From NCBI GenBank assembly GCA_963920635.1, contig OY987308.1:4220225-4284224 (forward strand): a stretch of DNA of 64,000 nucleotides. The letters are read 5' to 3'. Below the pieces are notes generated by a model, which saw only the letters and a program-made list of their open reading frames with translations, was not told the origin of the DNA and ran no database searches. This DNA is from Pseudeuparius sepicola. Its lineage: Eukaryota; Arthropoda; Insecta; Coleoptera; Anthribidae. The stretch's first letter is position 1. The number at the start of each line of letters is the position of its first letter. The position numbers and the translations under genes were made by a program. Positions 55,871 through 64,000 of the stretch are shown piece by piece.

Positions 55871-56067
55871 AAAATGATCACCGAACTACAACATAATATA
55901 TATTATTATCTATAATATTCTAACTTTGAATTCTGAATGTATAGTTCTCTGATACATTTTTTGTACTACAAAGATCTTGCACTGTATTTTTGCATTATCA
56001 AAAATAAGCTCTTACGTGTTTATTTCCTACAGCACTTATTTATATAAAAATTTTCTTTTCTTTGTAG
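55871..56067 (+). other. Intron 3' end upstream of ZF6
   Basis: Ends in a strong TTTTCTTTTCTTTGTAG acceptor. It shares TGCATTATCAAAAATAAGCTC with the intron upstream of ZF5. Confidence 0.7.
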
Positions 56068-58555
56068 TGACTTTGATGATGAAAATCAGGATGCTGATAC
56101 TGGAGGTCCCGTCTGCCATGACAAAAAGAATGAAGTCAAACTACACAAAAAGAGAGTGCGCAAAAAGAGACCGCACGCTCCCGCAAGACAGATTAGCTGC
56201 GAACTTTGCCATTACTCTTGCAAGAATCCACAGACATACAAGTCACACCTCTATAAGAAACATGAAGTGACAGACGAGCAGCCACTGAAATGTCAACAGT
56301 GTGACTTCAGATCATTCTACATTCTCAATGTCAAACGACATGAAATGAGTGTTCATGCCTTGAAACCAAGTTTTAGTTGCGAAATCTGCGAGTATTCTTG
56401 CAAGTGCCAATCAACACTCACTACACACCTCTACAAGAAACATAATGTCAAAGATAGGGAGCCTTTCAAATGTCTGCATTGCGATTTTCACACATTTCGT
56501 AAAAGCAATTTGAAATTCCATATTAACTCGGTGCACAAAAAAAACTTTGCGTGCCAAAAGTGTTCTTTCAAAGCGAATAATCAGAAAACCTTGCAAAAGC
56601 ATCGATTTGAGGTTCACAGCGATTCCTCGTGTATACCATACAAGTGCCCTAAGTGTGACTACAGTTCATTCTACGAGCACAATGTCAAAAAACATGAAAT
56701 GAATATTCATGCATTCAAAGAAGGATTTAGTTGCAAAATATGCGAGTATTCTTGCCAGACCCAACCAACACTCACAGCACACCTCTACAAGAAACATAAT
56801 GTCAAAGATGGGGAAGTTTTTAAATGTCCGCATTGCGATTTTCACGCAATTTATAAGTATCTTGTAAAATCACATATTAAATCGAGGCATGAAAAAAACT
56901 TCGCTTGCCGAAAGTGTTCTTTCAAAGCGAATAATGAGCCGGCCTTGCAAAAGCATCAAGTTGAAGTTCACAACGATTCCTCGTGTATACCATACAAGTG
57001 CCCTAAGTGTGATTTCAGTTCATTCCACAAGATCAGTATCAAACGACATGAAATGATCGTTCATGCCTTGGAACCAAAATTTAGTTGCAAAATCTGCGAG
57101 TATTCTTGCAAGTACCAATCAACGCTCACTATACACCTCTACAAGAAACATAATGCCAAAGGTGGGGAGCCTTTCAAATGTCTGCATTGCGATTTTCACA
57201 CATTTCGTAAAAGCAATTTGAGGCTCCATATTAACTCTGTGCACAAAAAAAACTTTGCGTGCCAAAAGTGTTCTTTCAAAGCGAATAATCAGCCGGCCTT
57301 GCAAAAGCATCTAGTCGAAGTTCACAACGATTCCTCGTGTATGCCATACAAGTGCACTAAGTGTGACTACAAATCATTCAACAAAAACCATCTCAAACAA
57401 CACGAAGAGGGAGTTCATGCCCTCACACCAAAATTTAGTTGCAAAATCTGCGAGTATTCTTGCAAGACCCGAACAGCACTCACAGCACACCTCTACAAGA
57501 AACATAATGTCAAAGATGGGGACACTTTTAAATGTTCGCATTGTGATTTTCACACATTTAATAAGTGCGTTTTGAAATCACATATTAACTCGAAACACGA
57601 AAAAAACTTCGCTTGCCAAAAGTGTTCTTTCAAAGCGAATAATCAGCCGACCTTGCAAAAGCATCAAGTTGAAGTTCACAACGATTCCTCGTGTATGCCA
57701 TACAAGTGCACTAGTTGTGACTTCAGTTCATTCCTCAAAGGGAGTGTCAAACGACATGAATTAAGTGTTCATGCCCCGAAACCAAAATTTAGTTGCGAAA
57801 TCTGCGAGTATTCTTGCAAGTGCCAATCAACACTCACTACACACCTCTACAAGAAACATAACATCAAAGATAGGGAGCCTCTCAAATGTCCGCATTGCGA
57901 TTTTCACACATTTCGTAAAAGCAATTTGAAGCTCCATATTAACACCGTGCACAAAAAAAACTTCGCATGCCAAAAGTGTTCTTTCAAAGCGAATATTCCG
58001 CAAGTTTTGCAAAAGCATCGATTTGAGGTACACGGCGATTCCTCGTGTATACCATACAAGTGCCCTAAGTGTGACTTCAGTTCATACTATGAACACAATG
58101 TCAAAAAACATGAAATGAGTATTCATGCCAAAGAAGGATTTAGTTGCAAAATATGCGAGTATTTTTGCAAATGCCAAACAACCCTCACGGTGCACCTCTA
58201 TAAGAAACATAACATAAAAGATGTAGAACCTCTCAAATGTCCGCACTGTGCCTATTGCACTTTCTATAAGATTCAAATTAGAAATCACGTAAAAAGAAAA
58301 CATCGAAAACAAGATATTTTTATTTGCAACATGTGTTCTTATACAGCTAAGAAAAAAAAATGCCTGAGAAAGCATCAGATTGAGGAACACGGTAATACCT
58401 TGACTTTAAATGATATCGTGGAGAAACACGAATTACCGTTGCATGTAGAAGCAGCATCTAAGACGACAAAATGCGAAGCTGTGCCTGAAATGCAATCTGT
58501 TGATTCCAATGAGGAACGTTTAATTCTGAACGAGTATTGCGACGTATCCGAATAA
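56068..58555 (+). CDS. C2H2 zinc-finger protein ZF6 (subfamily B), 25 fingers, terminal exon
   Basis: Open for 828 codons from the acceptor at 56066-56067 (phase 2) to the TAA at 58553. The leader starts DFDDENQDADTGG, then a basic stretch HKKRVRKKRP that may be a nuclear localisation signal. Twenty-five intact C2H2 fingers follow: an initial a-d pair, five complete four-finger cassettes (a FSCxICEYSC..HLYKKH, b FKCxHCDFHTF, c FACQKCSFKAN, d YKCxKCDxSSF), then a-b-c. The cassette repeats every 116-117 residues. The tail, EERLILNEYCDVSE, is conserved with ZF5. The expected role is nuclear sequence-specific DNA binding. No in-frame ATG precedes the fingers, so an upstream exon must supply the start. 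Confidence 0.92.
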
Positions 58556-58733
58556 GGGAGAAATCACACAACAAAAATGGCAATTAGAAAAATCTGAACT
58601 GAATGTTTGATGAAAATGTTAGTTGTGTTTTTTTGTTACCTTAATCTCTCTTGGCAATAACTGAGAGCATTTTATTGCTTTTTGCTTTCTCTGTTGGCAC
58701 TGCTGAGCCTACGGTCTTTGAAGCATTAAGGTA

Positions 58734-58739
58734 AATAAA
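58734..58739 (+). promoter_or_regulatory. Candidate polyadenylation signal of ZF6
   Basis: AATAAA lies 179 bases after the ZF6 stop codon and is the first good match downstream. Confidence 0.5.
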
Positions 58740-60009
58740 CATTTAATGACAAGGAGAGTAAAATATACTTTTTAAGGTTATGGAAAAAAGTTGTTTAGAA
58801 TAATTAAAAGTGACACTAGATTGTTTCTCAGTTAATTAATTTTTTGATAATTTTTTCCAATATTATCGTAATATCGGAAGTTAGGTATATATATATTTTT
58901 AATTCACTAGCCTCTGTAAGAAATTCGCTGCCTAATTATTAATTTCACTTTAATAATGTGTCTTGCAATTATCCGCAAAAATTATGAAAAAAATCAAAGT
59001 CGGCCTTTTACTCTAAAAATTGACATCCGGTTGGTATCTTTTAATTCCAAACAACTTTTCTTGGCAATACTTGTTCGTAACCTTTAAATTGGTGTGATAG
59101 ACATACATTTTTCAAACGTGTGTCCCGTTTGTGCCATAGATTCCAAAGTAGGCAAAATATTTCTCATCATAGTTCACAATTTTTAAGTTTTGTAACTTCC
59201 AGATGGTTAATTAAAGGTAATGCGGCCGCCTGTGGTAGTCCCAATAATTGCAACCAGATTTTTCTTGTCTCGCCTTTAGTAATCCTACAATTCCCATTAC
59301 GTGGGCATTACGTATAAGTAAGTAGTTCAAAACAAAAATAGTATTTCCTAAATTTTAAATTATTAAGCAGGTAGCTTCAGTCAGGTGTTTTTCTAAATAG
59401 TTTTTATCTACATCTATAAGTTTATTTTACGTTTGTAGGGTACCTTGGGAGAGAAATAAAATTACAAAAATGAGCACCGAGAAAAACTACATGATTAGAA
59501 CTAAGTACAAGACCTAATCTTATTAGTCCATCCCGAAATCTGTGAAAGTTCTTTGGGTAGATACATTCAACAAGGGAAGAAAGTTCAAGTACACATATTA
59601 TTACAAATGGATTCAGGAACCTGGTAACAAGGTGCAATAGCGACAAATTCTCAAATAAGCAAAATCGGCACTGACTTACCATACTTATATTACTTAAATT
59701 CCTGGAAATAATTGCAGGAAACCAAATTCAAATATAAAATAAATTTGATTCATTTGGCACTTGCCATATTCTGTGTCTGTTGACAGAACATTGTCAAGTC
59801 AATTTTTAGATATCATGGAAACCATTATTAATTTTTACTAACAATCAAAGTACCTGTTATATTCGTAGCTTCTCCAATAAAATGGCATACTTGGCATCAT
59901 TGAGACCATTAGAATGCGGAACGAAACATCCTCACTTTGGAAAGTATAATGCTGGGTCCCCTTACTTTAAAGGGTCCCTGGATTTGACCTTGCGGCAAAA
60001 TCCTGGCCT
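58740..60009. other. No gene recognised
   Basis: AT-rich. The open frame at 59422-59682 (-) has no recognisable motif. Confidence 0.4.
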
Positions 60010-60760
60010 GCGTTTTTTTAAAGGGGCGCGCCATATTAGGCATTCTTTTATTTAAAATCTGACACCACAGCGTTAATCAGGACACACCAAAACCCCCATT
60101 TACCGAATTTCAAAAAAAAAATACCTACAGGAGGTTCCATCCCACAGGGTGTCGAAAGTTGAGCAAAATAGGAGGCATCTGGTGAGTTAGGTGTGCCATG
60201 GAATTACTTCAAAACAGTTGAGCGATCTACTGATCAACAGGTCCACTCACGGTGTTGATGTGTAAAGATCCAATAAAGAATAATTGAGAATAATTTAAAT
60301 TTGTCCAATAATTTAAATTGTTTTTTATTTGTTGGTTGGTATTTTGCAAAAAATAAAATTACTCTTATGTTTATTAAGATTTTTAAAAACATCTACAACT
60401 CTCATGACCCGTATAAACGTTGATAAAAATTTAGCATTTTGAGATGGTCCAGAGAAAAATACCCTGTATATTCTTGTATTGCGTCTTTGCACACCAACAC
60501 TTTGAGTAGTTCTGGTGATCGTTCAACTGTTTCGAAGTAATTCCATGGCACACTTGACTCGCCAGATGCTTTTAAAATTCTTATTTTGCTCAACTTTGAC
60601 ACCTTGCAGAATGGAACCGCATGTATATTTTTTGTTCAAATTTGGTATATGGGGGTTTCTCTGTGTCCTGATTAAGGCTGTGGTGTCAGATTTTAAATAA
60701 AAAAATGCCTAATGTGGTTTTTGGAAAAAAGGCACCCCTTTAAAAAATCGCAGTAAGCCA
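60010..60760. repeat. Foldback element
   Basis: The left arm (about 60013-60245) and right arm (about 60520-60745) are reverse complements. Pairs include ATTTAAAATCTGACACCACAG / CTGTGGTGTCAGATTTTAAAT, AGTTGAGCAAAATA / TATTTTGCTCAACT and GCCATGGAATTACTTC / GAAGTAATTCCATGGC. The centre is unrelated AT-rich DNA. Mariner-like ends are suggested by GGGACACACTGTATA at about 60886. Confidence 0.8.
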
Positions 60761-61375
60761 AGATTTCGCGACAATGTCATACCAATACTTCGCAAATGAT
60801 GACCTTTTAGGGACATATCTATAAAGAAATTGCCCGGTCAATTCCTCCAGCCTGCTTAGTTTTTCAGTGGTGTTAACATGAAAAACGGGACACACTGTAT
60901 ATGAAATGTTAACTTACACTCTATTTGTAGATGCATATTAATATGATATAGGATAGGAATATGATAATGTGTAATTTTATATTTTGTAAAGATCATTGCA
61001 TTGTGAGATACTGGTTGCATTCAATGCAGGCCGAATTTTTGAAATCGTTAGATAGCGCTATCTGTCAACCTTTGACAACGCTGTAATCGCTGCCGTGGTA
61101 CGTTGAACGACCAATTTATAACTTGGTGTTATCTGTCATCAGATTTTTTTTGTAGGTTATGTTATTGTATTTATTTTCGGTATTTTCATTTTTCGTTTTT
61201 AAAATAGCTTGATTTTCTGTGTCTATTTTTTACCATTTTGGCTAATTTTTATAATGAGGACCAAGAAATAATAAACAACTGCACAGAGTTGGTGATACAA
61301 GAAGCAGTTATAACAACTTTTCCACAATTGTCTCTTACAATTTCCTAACCTTCCATTTTTTTATTTACTTATTGC
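60761..61375. other. No gene recognised
   Basis: Contains TAGCGCTATCTGTCAA near 61053, resembling a motif in the 348-bp satellite (AGCGCTATCTGTCC). Confidence 0.4.
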
Positions 61376-61620
61376 GTGAATAATTATTCTTTTTTTGGAC
61401 AAATAAACAAAATGAACAAGAATTTCGAGGTTAAGGGTTTCAGAATAACAGAGAGAACAGGAATGATCCAAAAGAATAGAAACATGAAAAGTCCGTTATC
61501 AAGAAAATCTAGCAAAAATGAAATCGCTGCCGAATCGCGGGCAGCAATAGCTAGCTGATCTGTCATTTCTGCCCGTTCAGGGTTATCGCTGGCTTTCAAA
61601 CCGCGAGAGAGGGGAGGGAA
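61376..61620. repeat. Diverged single copy of the 348-bp satellite unit
   Basis: It shares CAGAATAACAGAGA, AAAATCTAGCAAAAATGAAA and GCTGCCGAA with the satellite units at 27759-29150. The minus frame keeps the pattern AAxSFLLDF...GL...LSVIL despite many changes. Confidence 0.75.
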
Positions 61621-62561
61621 CGTTGTCAGTTGAACGCCTTTGCGTCCGCACTTATTGGAACGATTTCAAGAGCCGCGCGTGTACCTACCTATAGTTAATA
61701 ATAATTATTATTATTTTTGAATTTCTCAAAATATTACCTGTAACCTTTGGGTGATAGGAAAAATATCGTTGTTGCGGAACCACAGGTTATCACATTTTAC
61801 ATTACAAAGGTATGTAATGAGATTGATGTTCGACCAACCTTGATTGTTGGCGATGAGGTTCGACAGGCTCGTATCCTATGTTTATTTTCTTAAGATCTTA
61901 AACTTATATCAATTATTGTTATGTTCTTCTAATATAGTTAGCAATAAATATATATTATGTTTAATTTTCTCTTTAGTTTAGATTATAAACACCTTCGGAA
62001 TGTGGATTTTTTTTGCTTGTTTATTGTTAAAAAAAAGGTTATTTTATTCTGTATGTTCCAATTATTTTTTATTTCAGAGAAACTATATGAGTCCTGTCTC
62101 AGTGAAGTTAGCCCAAACTAATAAAAATATGTTTTTTGAAGAAATTTGTCATGTCGTGTAACAGAAAATTTATTAAAATCAACACATTTTTCTAATTATA
62201 TATGAAAAATTTATTCACTTTTGGCGTATAATTAAACTATATTTTAACTAACAAGAAATTTTTTAAAAGAAATTCCTAATACAGTAGAACCTCGATTATC
62301 TGTGGGCGTTTAATCCGAGCGGCACCAAAGAACCTGAAACTGATAGCATTGATCTACTTCAGCTAAGGAAAATGAAAGAATTTATAAGGAAAAGAATTTA
62401 GGAAGCTCAAAACAGAAAAAAATCACTGATTTTTCAAGAGATTTTATTCACATATTTATACAGTGTCCTCCAAAAAGTTCGCACCATATGGAGGGAATTT
62501 TTAATTAAGATTTATTTTGAAATTTAATTTTGGGGTTACCTTTTGCTTTAAAAAAGATGAA
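61621..62561. other. No gene recognised
   Basis: AT-rich. ACAGTGTCCTCCAAAAAGTTCG at about 62460 resembles a mariner-MITE end. Confidence 0.4.
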
Positions 62562-63694
62562 AAATGACCCACTCAAACGTGGTCATGTGACTTTCGTTAT
62601 CTATCAAAAATGACATTTAAAAAAATATATCGCTGAAAATGGGTTTATTTGTTAAAATATCAAAAAGTTGTACTTGAAAAAGTTGTTTCTTTTTCAATTT
62701 TACGTAAGTATACAAAATTTGAACGCTCTACTAAAATATTTAGTTTTTTGCTAATTTTTTATATTTATGAAATTTCTGAAAATTTAAAATCTCGAAACTT
62801 CGTAAAAACTATTTTATATCACTAGCTTTATCATTCTATTAATTTTTTATTAGTAATTACCGATAGGAATAGGTATTTTTCGAAAGAAAATGATATTTAC
62901 GCTTTAAAATTATGTTATGTTTGTTGCAAAGCTGATGTACCGTCTAGCATTTGGGGTATAAATTTAGTTACATTACGTTTCCCAGTTCTAAATTGATGCC
63001 AAAATAATAACAAATTAAAATATCATCAAACTATTTTACGTATCTAAGCAAAATTCTTGACTTATGGAACAAATAATTATTGGTAGGTACCTTTAAGTTT
63101 AATTTCACATTAATCGATATTGATGAGTAGGCCATGGAGAGAATGAAGCAATTGGTTTTTATTTGACAGTTATGAAAAACAAACTCATCAATATCGAATG
63201 GGAAATTAAACTTAAAGTTAATACCTAATTATTATTTGTTCCATAAAAGTCAAAAATTTTGCGTAGATACGTAAAATAGTTTGATGATATTTTAATTTAA
63301 TATTATTTTGGCATCAATTTAGAACTGGGAAACGTAATGTAACTAAATTTATATCCCAAATGCTAGACGGTACATCAACAACAAAATACCTATTCTTATC
63401 GGTAATTAGTAATAAAAAATTAATAGAATGATAAAGCTAGTGATATAAAATAGTTTTTACGTTTAGAGTTTTTAAAATTTTCAGAAATTTCATAAATATT
63501 GAAAATTGGCAAAAAACTAAATATTTTAGTAGAGCGTTCCAATTAGGTACAGATACGTAAAATTGAAAAACAAACAACTTTTTCAAGTAAAACTTTTTGA
63601 TATTCAACTAAACCCATTTTTGTCGATATATTTCTTTAAATGTCATTTTTGACAGATAACGAAAGCCACATGACCACGTTTGAGTGGGTCATTT
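62562..63694. mobile_element. Large foldback element, ~550-bp arms
   Basis: Left arm 62562-63128 and right arm 63184-63694 are diverged reverse complements around a ~55-base loop. Pairs include AAATGACCCACTCAAACGTGG / CCACGTTTGAGTGGGTCATTT and ATGCTAGACGGTACATCA with its complement. There is no coding frame; the element may extend to 62460 on the left. Confidence 0.85.
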
Positions 63695-63737
63695 ATCAAA
63701 TGATTGTCCAGTAAGATCATTTCGAATTTTGTGGTCA

Positions 63738-63751
63738 CCGCTAGAGGGCGC
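63738..63751 (+). promoter_or_regulatory. CTCF-like motif
   Basis: CCGCTAGAGGGCGC differs from the general CTCF core CCASYAGRKGGCRS at one position (G for A at position 3). Binding is not shown by sequence alone; the motif could be part of a repeat end. Confidence 0.3.
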
Positions 63752-64000
63752 AATTTGAAAAATTCCCCTTTTATTACAGTTTTCTCCGAAATTTATTCTG
63801 TTATAATCGAAAAGTAGATAAAATGTACAACAAAAAATACCTCAGGTACAAATCGATATCTTCATTAGTTTCGGAGTTATCGCCAAAAGAATAATTATTA
63901 ACATATTATTTGAAAGAAGAAGGTAAGTGTTTATTATCAAAGATTTTGGTGGTCAACTATTGCATAAAATAAATAAAAATCGGCTTGAGTTTTTCGTAAA

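Noticed and set aside
59422..59682. 86-codon minus-strand gene
   Set aside because: No recognisable domain, no homologue within the window and no supporting context.

Overview
This is a low-GC eukaryotic, almost certainly insect, genomic window. The evidence is the introns with GT/AG junctions, C2H2 zinc-finger arrays, a piggyBac element, a Tc1/mariner element, a P-like element with a THAP domain, non-LTR retrotransposon fragments, a tRNA-headed SINE and a DUF4817-like helix-turn-helix. A beetle fits the style of the repeats, but that is a guess. Nothing prokaryotic is present: no operons, CRISPR arrays or rRNA.

The only substantial protein-coding content is six large C2H2 zinc-finger terminal exons in two subfamilies. 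Subfamily A has four loci, all on the minus strand: ZF1 10.6-12.8 kb (multiply broken), ZF2 20.7-22.1 kb (one frameshift), ZF3 32.0-33.9 kb (open, followed by about 2 kb of decayed finger repeats) and ZF4 36.0-37.4 kb (frameshifted). Subfamily B has two: ZF5 41.9-43.1 kb (minus, open) and ZF6 56.1-58.6 kb (plus, open, 25 fingers). All six start at a polypyrimidine-AG acceptor with the same reading phase (phase 2), followed by a short, mostly acidic or polar leader. None has a recognisable 5' exon in the window. Flanking intron sequence is also shared, pairing ZF1 with ZF2, ZF3 with ZF4 and ZF5 with ZF6, so these are duplicates of whole gene 3' ends. Degraded relics lie at 2.4, 19.0-20.5, 29.5, 41.0 and 54.0 kb. 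The locus looks like a lineage-specific zinc-finger family undergoing birth and death.

The rest is mostly transposable-element sediment. It includes: long-arm foldback elements with TA target duplications (0.8-2.0, 17.3-18.9 kb); a P-like element carrying a two-exon THAP-domain gene between perfect 58-bp terminal repeats (14.1-16.5 kb); a 765-bp MITE made of AACCGGTT-like repeats with a perfect 8-bp target duplication (22.3-23.0 kb); a foldback carrying a SINE (24.1-25.5 kb); a complete but internally deleted piggyBac copy with TTAA duplications (25.9-27.4 kb); a 348-bp satellite (27.8-29.2 kb); non-LTR fragments (23.6, 34.5 kb); a Tc1/mariner copy with a 555-bp palindromic MITE nested at a TA (43.7-45.6 kb); a 528-bp satellite (51.3-53.1 kb); and a large foldback at the right edge (62.6-63.7 kb). 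A mirror-image segmental duplication links 2.0-3.6 kb with 53.1-55.9 kb.

Functionally, the intact zinc-finger exons should encode nuclear DNA-binding proteins. Their expansion beside dense transposons invites, but does not prove, a transposon-silencing or rapidly evolving regulatory role, comparable to KRAB-ZNF or ZAD-ZNF families.
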